Part shown: positions 1 through 8,022 of the stretch, piece by piece
How positions within the stretch are numbered: the first letter of the stretch is position 1
Layout of the letters: each line of letters begins with the position of its first letter
From: Candidatus Aminicenantes bacterium
Lineage (GTDB): Bacteria; Acidobacteriota; Aminicenantia; Aminicenantales; UBA4085
DNA length: 64,000 bases
Assembly (NCBI GenBank): GCA_026393855.1
Contig: JAPKZJ010000007.1
Span: 52,180-116,179, forward strand
Reading direction: 5' to 3'
Position numbers and translations under genes: made by a program
Notes under the pieces: generated by a model
The model's database searches: none
Told to the model about the DNA's origin: nothing
What the model saw: the letters and a program-made list of their open reading frames with translations, nothing else

Positions 1-1510
1 CTTCGTGTGTCGCGATGCCCTTGCCCAGGAGGTTTAGGGACGCCTCGTGCATGCCGCAGATGCCGATGGTCGAGAAATGGTTGTTGAAGTGACCCAGGTA
101 AACCTTGGTGTAGGGCATGATGCCCCGCTCGAGCATATGGTTGACGATCTCGCGCTTGGCCTCGAGCGAATCCTTGGCCAGGCCCATCAGATGGCGCAGG
201 CGCTCCTTGTACTCGTCCGGCGACTTGGCCGTGTAGCCGATCCGGTTCAGATTGATGGTCACGACGCCGATCGAGCCGGTCGAGTCGCCGGGGCCCCAGA
301 TGCTGCCCGGCCGGCGCATCAGCTCGCGCTGATCCAGGTTCAGCCGGCAGCACATGGCCCGGATGTCGCCGGGATTCAGGTTGGTGCCGATATAGTTCTG
401 GAAGTAGGGAATGCCGTACTTGGCCGTGGCTTCGAACAGCAGCCGGGCATTGGGGCTGTCCCAGTCGAAGTCGGGGGTCAGGTTGTAGGTCGGGATGGGG
501 AAGGTGAAGACGCGGCCTTGGTGATCGCCCTCAACCATCATCTCCAGGAAGGCCCGGTTGATCATGTCCATTTCGGGCTGGAACTCGCCGTAGACGGCGT
601 CCAACTCCTTGCCCCCGACGACGACCTTCTTATCGGCCAGGTCGCGCGGCACGACCCAGTCGAAGGTCAGGTTGGAGAAGGGCGTCTGCCAGCCCCAGCG
701 GGAGGGGACGTTTAGCCCGTAAATGAGCTTCTGGATGTCCTGCCGGACGCGGTCGAAGTCCAGCTTGTCGGCGCGGACGAAGGGCGCCAGCAGAGTGTCG
801 ACGCTGGAGAAGGCCTGGGCCCCGGCAAACTCACCCTGCATGGTGCCGATGTAGTTGACCATGTGCAAGGTGGCGGTTTCGAGGTGCTTGGCCGGGGAGG
901 AGTGGATCTGATTGGGGACGTGGCCGAAGCCGCGTCGCAGGAGATTCTCGAGCGACCAGCCGGCGCAATAGCCGACGATGGGATAGGACAGGTCGTGGAT
1001 GTGGAAATCGCCTTCCAGATGGGCTTGCTTGATCGGCTCGGTGTAGATCTGGTTGAGGGCGTAGGTGGAAAGGACCTCGCCCGCGACCCGGGCGTTGAGC
1101 CCGGAGAAGCTCATGGTGCCTTCGTTGGAGTTCTCCCGGATCTTCCAGTCCTGGTCGCTGATGTAGTCCTTGATCAGGCGCTCCAGGTTGAGCCCGGTCT
1201 GGCGGGCCTCGCGGATGCTCTTGTGCCGCTCGCGGTATAGGATATAGGATTTGGCCACCTCGTGGTAGCCGCGCTTCATCAGCACCATCTCGACCAGATC
1301 CTGAATCTGTTCGACGGAGGGTGTGGTATATCCGCCGAACTTCTCCTCGATGACGAAGGTGACGATATCGGAAACGGTCTTGGCCTGGCTGAAGTCGTCA
1401 ATCCCTTGGGTCTTCATCGCCATAAAGATCGCGTTGGTGATCTTGTCCTGGGTGAAGTCCACGACAGACCCATCGCGCTTCTTAATGCGGGCGATGACCT
1501 TGGAATTCAT
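1..1510 (-). CDS. nrdD: Anaerobic ribonucleoside-triphosphate reductase NrdD (C-terminus beyond the left edge)
   Basis: Class III ribonucleotide reductase, the oxygen-sensitive glycyl-radical enzyme that makes dNTPs from NTPs under anaerobic conditions. About 503 codons are visible. An ATP-cone domain fills roughly residues 1-95 (VIARIKKRDGSVVDFTQ...). The catalytic barrel follows, with the paired cysteines of an MCCRLNLD motif near residues 384-388, as in Thermotoga-type NrdD. The glycyl-radical loop and any nrdG activase lie off the window. The ATG at 1510 is preceded by a clear AGGAGG. The reading frame is open to the window edge and was read directly from the reverse strand. Two NrdR boxes lie upstream, so repression by NrdR is likely. 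Family assignment is firm; the Thermotoga-like subtype is from memory of motifs. Confidence 0.95.
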   Translation of the reverse strand, partial: MNSKVIARIKKRDGSVVDFTQDKITNAIFMAMKTQGIDDFSQAKTVSDIVTFVIEEKFGGYTTPSVEQIQDLVEMVLMKRGYHEVAKSYILYRERHKSIREARQTGLNLERLIKDYISDQDWKIRENSNEGTMSFSGLNARVAGEVLSTYALNQIYTEPIKQAHLEGDFHIHDLSYPIVGYCAGWSLENLLRRGFGHVPNQIHSSPAKHLETATLHMVNYIGTMQGEFAGAQAFSSVDTLLAPFVRADKLDFDRVRQDIQKLIYGLNVPSRWGWQTPFSNLTFDWVVPRDLADKKVVVGGKELDAVYGEFQPEMDMINRAFLEMMVEGDHQGRVFTFPIPTYNLTPDFDWDSPNARLLFEATAKYGIPYFQNYIGTNLNPGDIRAMCCRLNLDQRELMRRPGSIWGPGDSTGSIGVVTINLNRIGYTAKSPDEYKERLRHLMGLAKDSLEAKREIVNHMLERGIMPYTKVYLGHFNNHFSTIGICGMHEASLNLLGKGIATHE

Positions 1511-1577
1511 CAGGGGCCTCCTCTCTCTTCCGCGGCCCAAGCCGTGCCCACTCCCAAGAAAAAAGCGTAAATCCCAA

Positions 1578-1625
1578 AGTCAATATTTTGTGGGTTCTTA
1601 AGCCGATAAATACAACATCTTGTAT
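1578..1625 (-). promoter_or_regulatory. Tandem NrdR boxes upstream of nrdD
   Basis: Two 16-bp sites fit the NrdR box consensus acaCwATATwTwGtgt. Box A (1578-1593) contains CAATATTTTGTG, a full match to the consensus core. Box B (1610-1625) is ATACAACATCTTGTAT and sits in a perfect 8+8 bp inverted repeat (1608-1627). The centres, 1585/86 and 1617/18, are 32 bp apart, the usual three-turn spacing of paired NrdR sites. They lie 68-115 bp upstream of the nrdD start. NrdR itself is not in the window. Confidence 0.85.
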
Positions 1626-1761
1626 TTACGGAAGCAATTTAACGCCCTCCCGGAGCCTTTGTCAAGCCCCTTTTTTCCGGGGCCTAAACAGGGCCGATTC
1701 CGTTGTTTTCCGCCAGGCTTAGGAGAAATTTTCGCCGGCTCGCGAGGCTCCTCCGCCATCC

Positions 1762-1790
1762 TTGACACGGCCTTCGGATGGGTCAAGAAT
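1762..1790 (+). promoter_or_regulatory. Sigma-70 promoter for the DDAH-like gene
   Basis: A perfect TTGACA (1762-1767) is followed by a 17-bp spacer and AAGAAT (1785-1790; 4 of 6). The downstream GTG at 1797 begins 7 nt after the -10 box, so transcription would start at the start codon. Confidence 0.6.
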
Positions 1791-1796
1791 AGCGCC

Positions 1797-2573
1797 GTGC
1801 TCCACGCCGTCGTTCGCGAAGTCAGCCCGGCCCTGGGCCGCTGCGAGCTGTCATACCTGCCGCGGACCCCGATCGACGTCGAAATCGCCGGCCTCCAGCA
1901 CAAGGCTTATGTCGCGGCGCTCGCACGGCAGGGCTGTCGAATCATCGCCCTGCCGGCCGATCCAGGTCTCCCCGATTCGGTCTTTGTCGAGGATGCCGCC
2001 GTCGTTCTGCCCGAGCTCGCCGTCATCACCCGGCCGGGAGCGCCATCCCGCCGCCCCGAGACCGAAGCCGTCGCCGCGGGACTGGCCTCGTACCGGCGCC
2101 TGGCGTTCATCCGCCCGCCCGGCACTCTTGACGGCGGAGACGTCCTGGCTCTGGGGCATATCCTTTTCGTGGGGATTTCCAAGCGCAGCGATGCGGACGG
2201 GATCGGCCAGCTTCGCGCCCTGGCCGGCCCGGCCGGATTCGAAGTCCGGTCCGTGCCCGTCCAAGGCTGCCTGCATCTCAAATCGGCGGCCACGGCGGTC
2301 GGCGATGAAACGCTGCTCCTCAATCCCGATTGGGTCGATGCCGCCGCCTTCGCGGGGATCGAGCGAATCGCCGTCGATCCCCGCGAGCCGCACGCCGCCA
2401 ACGCCCTGCGCGTCGGCGGGGGCCTGATCTACCCGCTGTCGTTTCCCCGAACGCGGGCCCGGCTGGAAAGCCGCGGCCTCGAAGTCGCCGTCGTGGATGT
2501 CTCGGAACTGCAGAAAGCGGAAGGGGCGGTGACCTGCTGCAGCCTGGTGTTCGAAGCGCCCCTTAAGCCTTGA
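1797..2573 (+). CDS. Dimethylarginine dimethylaminohydrolase-like guanidino hydrolase (DDAH family)
   Basis: 258 residues, the usual DDAH length. The family hydrolyses methylated arginines or related guanidino compounds through a covalent Cys intermediate. The catalytic His lies in GCLHLKSA near residue 158 and the catalytic Cys in the C-terminal VTCCSLVF near residue 246, matching the spacing of Pseudomonas DDAH (His162/Cys249). An FVEDAAVV block and the ALRVGGGLIYP block are also typical. The frame is open further upstream to 1620, but homology starts at VLHAVVREV, so GTG at 1797 is chosen. No Shine-Dalgarno precedes it; the promoter placement suggests a leaderless mRNA. The 3' end overlaps the convergent HAD gene by 11 bp. 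An arginine/agmatine deiminase-like role cannot be excluded. Confidence 0.85.
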   Translation: MLHAVVREVSPALGRCELSYLPRTPIDVEIAGLQHKAYVAALARQGCRIIALPADPGLPDSVFVEDAAVVLPELAVITRPGAPSRRPETEAVAAGLASYRRLAFIRPPGTLDGGDVLALGHILFVGISKRSDADGIGQLRALAGPAGFEVRSVPVQGCLHLKSAATAVGDETLLLNPDWVDAAAFAGIERIAVDPREPHAANALRVGGGLIYPLSFPRTRARLESRGLEVAVVDVSELQKAEGAVTCCSLVFEAPLKP

Positions 2574-3168
2574 GGCCCAAGCGGACCAGCTCGGCTTCCA
2601 GATCAACTTCGGGGCCGTAGACGATTCCCTGGATCCCCATCCGTTCCGCCCCGGCCACGTTTTCCGCCAGATCATCGATGAAGACGGCGGACTCTGGCCG
2701 AGCGCCGATAAGCGCGAGCGCCTCCCGGTAGACCAGGGGATCGGGCTTCATGGCCCCGAGCTCGAAGGACAGCGCGTAGGCATCGAAGATCAGGATCTCG
2801 GGGAAGCGCCGCTTGATGAACGTCCAGCGCATGATGTCGGTACTCGAAACCAGGGCCGTCTTGAGCCCGGGCCGCAGCCGGCGGTAGATCTCCAGCACGG
2901 GCCGGTTCAGAGTGAAGACGTCGCAGTAGAGGGCGAAAAACTCGCCGAAATCCGCCTCGGTCGCGAAGAGATCCTTGGCGTTGCGAAAGAAATCGATCTC
3001 CGAGATGGCGCCTTTTTCGAACAGAACGGCCAAATCGACGTTCTCGCCGGCGATGCGGCCGATCTCGGCCGCCGTCAGGCGCGACCGCGCGGCCAGGGCG
3101 CGGAAGAAGATCTCGTTGTCGAACGTCAGGAGGACGTTGCCCAGGTCGGAAAGAATCGCGTCGATCAT
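2563..3168 (-). CDS. HAD-superfamily hydrolase (subfamily IA-like phosphatase)
   Basis: 201 residues with all four HAD motifs in order: SDLGNVLLTF at the N-terminus (Asp nucleophile; second Asp replaced by Gly, as in YihX-type enzymes), LVSSTD (motif II), MKPDPLVYREAL (motif III Lys) and VFIDDLAENV (motif IV acidic pair). An alpha-helical cap fills residues of about 15-80. Substrate cannot be read from sequence; sugar phosphates are typical for the closest relatives. Its ATG overlaps the stop of the upstream MFS gene in an ATGA junction, so the two are translationally coupled and may share a metabolite. Confidence 0.88.
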   Translation of the reverse strand: MIDAILSDLGNVLLTFDNEIFFRALAARSRLTAAEIGRIAGENVDLAVLFEKGAISEIDFFRNAKDLFATEADFGEFFALYCDVFTLNRPVLEIYRRLRPGLKTALVSSTDIMRWTFIKRRFPEILIFDAYALSFELGAMKPDPLVYREALALIGARPESAVFIDDLAENVAGAERMGIQGIVYGPEVDLEAELVRLGLKA

Positions 3169-4496
3169 GCCGCCTTGGCCTGGGCCCGCTCCAGCCCGCC
3201 GCCTTCCCGGCGATCGGCCCGTTTCAGAAGCAGGGCAAAGATCAACCCCACAATCCCCAGTCCGGCGAACATGAACTGGCCAGCCGTGTAGGAATGGGTC
3301 TTGTCCCGCAGCATCCCGCTGAGCAGGGGGAAGAGGGCCATACCAACGTTCTGAATGGCGGTCATCAGCCCAAAGGCGGTCCCGACCCGCTCCTTCTTGA
3401 CGATGAGCGGGATGGACGGCCAGAGAGCGGCTGGAACGAGGACGAAGGCGAAGCCCAGCGCGATCATCGGGTAGACCGGGTAGATTCGGGTCAGCCCCAT
3501 CATTAGATGGCAGGGGATGAGGATGAGCGAGCCGAAGATCATGAAAGTCGCGCGCCGCCCGATCCGGTCGATAAGCCGGCCGGCGAAGGGGGCCAGGATC
3601 ATCGAAGCGAAGATGATGATCGAGGAGATGCCGCCGGCGGTGCCGAACAGGTGGATAAAGTTGTTGAAGACCTGATTGAGGAACCCGCCGCCGGTCGTCG
3701 CCACCCGGGCGATACCCCACTTGTCGGCGAAGAAGTCGGTCGACAGGTTGGTGAACGGGAAGATGGCGGCGTAGAAGGTCAGGCACAGAAACGTCACGTA
3801 CCAGAATGAGGGCTTGAAGGCCTTGATGTCGCGCAGAACGATCTTGTCGCCGCCTCCCTCGTCCTTCAAGCCCAGGACGGGGGCGCCGCGGCGGTCCATG
3901 ACAATGTAGACCAGGTTGGCCAGCAGCGACAGGCCGCAAGCCGCGAAGGCGACCAACAGGGCCGCCCGATACGTCCCGTACATTTTGGCGAAAAGCTCGC
4001 CGGTGTTGAAGGCGAAGAGCGACCCCAGCCGGCTCACGGTCAGGGCGATGCCGAAGGACAGGGCCAACTCCTTGTTCCGGAACCAGCGCGACAGGATGGC
4101 GCTTTGGGCCACGATAAGCGGCTCCGACCCCGCGCCGAAGACGAAGCGGCCGACGAACAGCATCGGCACGCTGCGGGCCTGCCAGACGATGCCGGCCCCG
4201 ATGAGCACCAGGACCGAGAACAGCAGGCTGGCCTTGCGCGTCCCGAGCTTGTCGATCAGCATGCCGCCGAGCAGGACGGCCATGATGGCGGCCACGCTGT
4301 AGGCGGTAAAAAAGGCCCCGACCGTGCCCCGCGAGGCACCCAGCTTTTCGACCAGCGTGGGAGCAATGGCGCCCACGATGTCGTAGGCGAAGTAGCTCCC
4401 GAAGGAGAGCATGGCCACGAAGATGAGCAGGCTGAAACGGTAGAGGGGCTTGGTCGGATGGAAGGGGCCGCCGATAGCGGTCGGGATTTCGCTCAT
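3165..4496 (-). CDS. Major facilitator superfamily transporter
   Basis: 443 residues with about 12 hydrophobic segments in two halves. The cytoplasmic loop between TM2 and TM3 carries GGMLIDKLGTRKA, the MFS signature, and the second half repeats it as AGRLIDRIGRRATF. The overall pattern resembles oxalate/formate- or organic-anion-type MFS permeases, but the substrate is unknown. AAGGAT precedes the ATG. It is the middle gene of a minus-strand run (small exported protein, MFS, HAD) and overlaps the HAD gene by 4 bp. Confidence 0.9.
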   Translation of the reverse strand: MSEIPTAIGGPFHPTKPLYRFSLLIFVAMLSFGSYFAYDIVGAIAPTLVEKLGASRGTVGAFFTAYSVAAIMAVLLGGMLIDKLGTRKASLLFSVLVLIGAGIVWQARSVPMLFVGRFVFGAGSEPLIVAQSAILSRWFRNKELALSFGIALTVSRLGSLFAFNTGELFAKMYGTYRAALLVAFAACGLSLLANLVYIVMDRRGAPVLGLKDEGGGDKIVLRDIKAFKPSFWYVTFLCLTFYAAIFPFTNLSTDFFADKWGIARVATTGGGFLNQVFNNFIHLFGTAGGISSIIIFASMILAPFAGRLIDRIGRRATFMIFGSLILIPCHLMMGLTRIYPVYPMIALGFAFVLVPAALWPSIPLIVKKERVGTAFGLMTAIQNVGMALFPLLSGMLRDKTHSYTAGQFMFAGLGIVGLIFALLLKRADRREGGGLERAQAKAA

Positions 4497-4548
4497 GGGA
4501 TATCCTTGCCGAAGAGCGTCCCGGCGCGGGACGCCTGTCCAGTCGCGG

Positions 4549-4956
4549 TTACTTCTTCGTCCCGGTCACCGGCACCGTCATCCCCATTTCCTCGATGGTA
4601 AGGGTGCCGACGAGCTTGGCCTGGTCGAGCTTGAATTCGAACTTGCAGATCCGCTCGGCCCCATCCGGCGGAGTGGGGATCTTGGCCGCGAACTTGAGGG
4701 TTACGCCGTCCCACTCGAAATTGGTCAGAGGAACGTTCGTGAACATCCCGCTCTGTTCGCTGACCCCGCCGGCCAGCTTCTCTTCGACTAATTTCAGCTC
4801 GAGCGGCAGGAAGTAGGATTCGCCGCCGGCGTTGACTTCGAGCAGCCAAGTGCCCAGCAGGGGGGCCGGGCTCGGTTTGGTCTGGGCCGCGAGGCCGGCC
4901 GCCAGGACGACCGCGAGAAGCGCGACGAGAAGAGCTTTTTTAGCGAGTGTCGGCAT
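4549..4956 (-). CDS. Small exported protein of unknown function
   Basis: 135 residues from the ATG at 4956, which has GGAGG five bases upstream; a TTG four codons earlier overlaps that site and is less likely. A signal peptide (MPTLAKKALLVALLAVVLAAGLAA, residues 1-24) ends at an Ala-x-Ala-type site. The mature part is beta-rich (GTWLLEVNAGGESYFLPLELKLVEEKLAGGVSE), resembling lipocalin-like small periplasmic proteins. No catalytic motif is visible. It precedes the MFS gene by 52 bp on the same strand and may be co-transcribed. Confidence 0.75.
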   Translation of the reverse strand: MPTLAKKALLVALLAVVLAAGLAAQTKPSPAPLLGTWLLEVNAGGESYFLPLELKLVEEKLAGGVSEQSGMFTNVPLTNFEWDGVTLKFAAKIPTPPDGAERICKFEFKLDQAKLVGTLTIEEMGMTVPVTGTKK

Positions 4957-5024
4957 GTCAACCTCCAAATAAATATCGGAACCATAGATCAGGCCACCCT
5001 AATATGGGGTTTTCGGGAGGAATA

Positions 5025-5230
5025 ATCAAGCCCTCGCGAGGACGTTCGAAGCGATGTCCCGACAAGGACGATCAAAGCCTCGCCCTCATAGGGATATGCG
5101 AGGCGCCGTCCCAGTGAGGACGATCAAAGCCTCGCCCTCGTCGTGACGGGTGAAGCGCTGCACTCGCGGGGACTCTCGAAGCGATTGTCCCAACGAGTAC
5201 GACCAAAGCGTCGCCCTCGCGGGGTCTGTT
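5025..5230. repeat. Degenerate tandem array of hairpin-forming units (about 3.5 copies)
   Basis: This fills most of the gene-free stretch 4957-5300. Units of about 53 bp, sometimes extended, share the pattern CCTCGCGGGGAC ... GAAGCGA ... GTCCC.ACGAGG ... CAAAGC.TCG, in which CCTCG/CGAGG and GGGAC/GTCCC pair as a hairpin. The same unit occurs in the foldback elements near 10.43, 10.58, 10.68, 11.95 and 52.68 kb. Copies are diverged, so this is an old expansion of a REP-like module. No gene is seen in it. Confidence 0.7.
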
Positions 5231-5262
5231 CCGACATGGTCGAGCCAAGCCCCGCTCTCCCG

Positions 5263-5291
5263 TTGAAAAACGGCCCGGCCCGGATTACAAT
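5263..5291 (+). promoter_or_regulatory. Promoter of the glucose-6-phosphate isomerase gene
   Basis: TTGAAA (5263-5268), 17-bp spacer, TACAAT (5286-5291). The ATG at 5301 lies 9 nt past the -10 box, which predicts a leader of about 3 nt with no Shine-Dalgarno. Confidence 0.75.
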
Positions 5292-5300
5292 CGGGCGGAC

Positions 5301-7019
5301 ATGAACGCATCCGATCTCCGCTTGGCCGGCGTCCCCTCCCCGCCCTTGGATCAGTCCCTGCGCGAGGCCCTGGCCGGCCTGGACGCCGAGAAAGCCGTCG
5401 ACCGGGTCTGGGCCAAGGACTTCACCCTCTGGAAGAACCGGGACGAGGAGATCTCGAACCGGCTCGGCTGGCTGGACGCCGCCGTCGAGACGCAAGTCGC
5501 CGCCGCCGATCGCGAAGGGTTCGTCCGGGAACTCCGGGCGGAAGGATTCACCCATGCCCTCGTCCTGGGCATGGGCGGCTCGAGCTTGGCGCCCGAAGTC
5601 TTCGCCCGCGTCTACGGCCCCTCCCGCGGCGGCCTCAGCCTGAGTGTGCTCGACAGCACCGATCCCGCCGCGGTTGAGCGCATGCGGTCCGCCCTGCCGA
5701 TCAACCACACCCTTTTCATCGTCTCTTCCAAGTCGGGCACGACGCTGGAGACAAGCTCCTTCCTGTCCTATTTCTTTGCCGAGACGGCCTCCGTCGTCGG
5801 GCCGGAGCAGGCGGGACGGTCGTTCATCGCCGTCACCGATTCCGACACGCCTCTAGCCCGGCTGGCGGAGAGCCTTGCCTTTCGCCACATCTTCCACGGC
5901 GATCCGAACGTCGGCGGCCGATTCTCGGCCCTGACCCCGTTTGGACTGATCCCGGCGGCGCTGCTGGGTGTCGATATCGTTTCGCTCCTCCTCTCGGCCA
6001 GGACGGCGGCGCGGGCCTGCCGGATCGCGGAATCCGACCGCAACCCAGGCGCCTATCTGGGGGCCATCTTGGCAACAGCGGCCCGCCGGGGAATCGACAA
6101 GCTGGCTTTGTTCCTTCCCCGTCGCCTGGAAAGCCTGGGGGCATGGATCGAGCAACTCGTGGCCGAGAGCACCGGCAAGGAAGGCCGCGGCATCCTGCCC
6201 CTGCCGGGCCGGCGGCCGGAAGACGAATCTGGCGCCGGAGGGCTTCTCGCGGGCAGCGCCGATGTCCTGCCCGTCTTTTTCGAAGATGCCGACGACCGGA
6301 GCTGGACGGGGGTGAAGGATCGGGCCCTGCAATCCGGCCGGCCCTGCCTCCTTCTGCGGACAGAGGGCGAGGCCGGGCTGGGCGGACAGATCTTCCTCTG
6401 GGAATTCGCCACGGCCGTAGCCGGCCGGCTGCTGGGCGTCAACCCGTTCGATCAGCCGGATGTCGCCTCGTCCAAGAAGAGGACCATGGAATCGCTGGCC
6501 GAGGCGATCCGGGAAGGCCGGGTCCCGATGGAGGCCCCTACGGTCCGAAACGCCGATGTCTCGCTCTGGGCCGGATTCGAAGCCGCCGACGCGATCGACG
6601 CCCTGCGGCGCCTGAGCGCCTCGGTAGAACCGGGCGGCTATGCCGTGTTCCAGGCCTTCCTGCCGCCCCAGCCGTCCGTCCGGGACGCGCTGCGGGCCCT
6701 GGCCTTCCGCTTCCAAGCCCTGTCCGGCCATCCCTCCGCCTTCGATTTCGGGCCCCGCTTCCTCCATTCCACGGGGCAGCTTCATAAAGGAGACCAGGGC
6801 CGGGGGATCTTCATCCAATTCACAGCCGATCACCCCCGCGACTTGGCCGTTCCCGGGACCCCGGGCGGGCCCGCCTCGTCCTATTCCTTCGGCACCCTGA
6901 TTGATGCCCAGGCCGCCGGCGACCGCCGAGCGCTCTTGGAAAAAGGCCGTCGCGTTCTCTCCGTCCGCTTCCACGGCGATCCGGCCGCCGGCCTCAAGGC
7001 CCTAGCCGAAGCCCTATAG
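5301..7019 (+). CDS. pgi: Glucose-6-phosphate isomerase (stand-alone PGI of the transaldolase/PGI-fusion type)
   Basis: Interconverts glucose-6-phosphate and fructose-6-phosphate in the cytoplasm. 572 residues with two SIS-type sugar-phosphate isomerase domains: LGMGGSSLAPEVF near residue 92 and VSSKSGTTLET near residue 140 are the phosphate-binding signatures. GVNPFDQPDVASSKK (about residue 382) and a C-terminal block with FLHSTGQLHKGD carry conserved PGI residues. The long form looks like the C-terminal half of the bifunctional transaldolase-PGI proteins, but the transaldolase half is absent and the stretch before 5301 is repeat DNA. The start ATG lacks a Shine-Dalgarno but is fixed by the promoter and by homology. 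Confidence 0.88.
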   Translation: MNASDLRLAGVPSPPLDQSLREALAGLDAEKAVDRVWAKDFTLWKNRDEEISNRLGWLDAAVETQVAAADREGFVRELRAEGFTHALVLGMGGSSLAPEVFARVYGPSRGGLSLSVLDSTDPAAVERMRSALPINHTLFIVSSKSGTTLETSSFLSYFFAETASVVGPEQAGRSFIAVTDSDTPLARLAESLAFRHIFHGDPNVGGRFSALTPFGLIPAALLGVDIVSLLLSARTAARACRIAESDRNPGAYLGAILATAARRGIDKLALFLPRRLESLGAWIEQLVAESTGKEGRGILPLPGRRPEDESGAGGLLAGSADVLPVFFEDADDRSWTGVKDRALQSGRPCLLLRTEGEAGLGGQIFLWEFATAVAGRLLGVNPFDQPDVASSKKRTMESLAEAIREGRVPMEAPTVRNADVSLWAGFEAADAIDALRRLSASVEPGGYAVFQAFLPPQPSVRDALRALAFRFQALSGHPSAFDFGPRFLHSTGQLHKGDQGRGIFIQFTADHPRDLAVPGTPGGPASSYSFGTLIDAQAAGDRRALLEKGRRVLSVRFHGDPAAGLKALAEAL

Positions 7020-7029
7020 CCGGCGCACG

Positions 7030-7065
7030 AAAAAAAAGAGCCGATCCCCGCAAGGGAACCGGCTC
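7030..7065 (-). terminator. Rho-independent terminator of the 7.1-7.9 kb lipoprotein gene
   Basis: GAGCCG (7038-7043) pairs with CGGCTC (7060-7065). Read on the minus strand, the hairpin is followed by eight T residues (complement of 7030-7037). It sits 30 bp after the stop of the minus-strand gene and just past the end of pgi. Confidence 0.85.
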
Positions 7066-7094
7066 GTAGCGTTCGGGTCGGATCGGGTCCGGGC

Positions 7095-7862
7095 TCAGTA
7101 GAGGCCGGCGAAAACGACGTCGGCGTGGAAGACTTCCTTGGCCTTGCCGCGGAGATTGGCCGCGACACTTTCCTTGACCGTCAGGTAGAAGTAGAACTTG
7201 TCGAACAGGCGGAGCTTTTTGAGATAGAAGTTGGAATACTCGCTCATCGTGTCGACAAGGACCTTGGCGGTCTCTTTGCCCTTGTCGTCCAGAACGGAGA
7301 TGGCCGCGGCCGACTTGTCGGCGGCCGGGAGGTATTTTCCATAGAGCTTGACCTTGCCCTTGCCTTCCCAGTCCGCGGCTTTCATGATGTTGGCGATCTT
7401 GATCTCGGCGAACTCGGCCCGGGCCTTCTGATCGAAGAAATCCTCGGGCGAGGCGGGCGAGGCGGCCGTGAAGACGTTGGCGAAAGCGCCGCCATCCTGC
7501 TTGACCTCGATGCTCTGGGCCAGCAGCAGGGAGGGCCGATCGCGGTGGAACTCGGCCTTGACCTTGACTTCCTTATCGACCAGGGTGGCGGCATCGAACT
7601 GACCGACGGCGGCCAGATCGAATCCGGGCATCTGGGAGATATAGAAGTACTTGCCCAGGGCGCTCTTGACCGTGCCGGCGATATCGTTCACGCCTTCCTT
7701 AATGCTCATCTCCTGCGAGACGGGAGCAACAACTTCACCCCCGGCGGGAGCAGCGCCTTCCGTCCCGGCTTTCTTGCCGGAACAGGCCATATTCCCGAAG
7801 AGGGCGAGCCCGGCGGCCAGGGCGAGGACGAGGAATAGCCCGGTATGTTTCTTAATCGACAT
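7095..7862 (-). CDS. Putative lipoprotein of unknown function
   Basis: 255 residues from the ATG at 7862 (GGAGG eight bases upstream). The N-terminus is a lipoprotein-type signal: MSIKKHTG, a hydrophobic run, then FGNMAC with Cys27 as the likely lipidated residue, although Met at -2 is unusual in a lipobox. The mature part has KSALGKYFYISQMPGFDLA and a C-terminal YFYLTVKESVAANLRGKAKEVFHADVVFAG. No catalytic motif is recognised. It has its own promoter (7909-7937) and terminator, so it is monocistronic. Confidence 0.8.
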   Translation of the reverse strand: MSIKKHTGLFLVLALAAGLALFGNMACSGKKAGTEGAAPAGGEVVAPVSQEMSIKEGVNDIAGTVKSALGKYFYISQMPGFDLAAVGQFDAATLVDKEVKVKAEFHRDRPSLLLAQSIEVKQDGGAFANVFTAASPASPEDFFDQKARAEFAEIKIANIMKAADWEGKGKVKLYGKYLPAADKSAAAISVLDDKGKETAKVLVDTMSEYSNFYLKKLRLFDKFYFYLTVKESVAANLRGKAKEVFHADVVFAGLY

Positions 7863-7908
7863 GACGGATACCTCCATGGACGAAGTCATTCCGAAAGACG
7901 AAGAAAGA

Positions 7909-7937
7909 TTTATACCATTGGACGCCCGAAAAGTAAA
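7909..7937 (-). promoter_or_regulatory. Promoter of the lipoprotein gene
   Basis: On the minus strand: TTTACT (7937-7932), 17-bp spacer, TATAAA (7914-7909), about 46 bp upstream of the ATG. Confidence 0.6.
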
Positions 7938-7950
7938 GGGCGGGAGGGGT

Positions 7951-7994
7951 AAAAAGGCGGCGGCCGGGCGCCGCTCTCGAGACGCCCGGCCGCC
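7951..7994 (-). terminator. Rho-independent terminator of the FecR/DUF6600 gene
   Basis: A perfect 12-bp stem: GGCGGCCGGGCG (7959-7970) pairs with CGCCCGGCCGCC (7983-7994). On the minus strand it is followed by GCC and TTTTT. It lies 29 bp past the stop codon at 8023. Confidence 0.85.
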
Positions 7995-8022
7995 TATGAT
8001 GAAAGGAGGCTTCGGAACCGTA

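Noticed and set aside
47..1570. Three plus-strand open frames of 102-222 codons over the first 1.5 kb
   Set aside because: They are the antisense of nrdD, whose minus-strand translation shows an ATP cone and the class III catalytic motif throughout.
5025..5230. CRISPR array
   Set aside because: Units are diverged and have no constant-length unique spacers; no cas gene is present. It is a degenerate hairpin repeat.
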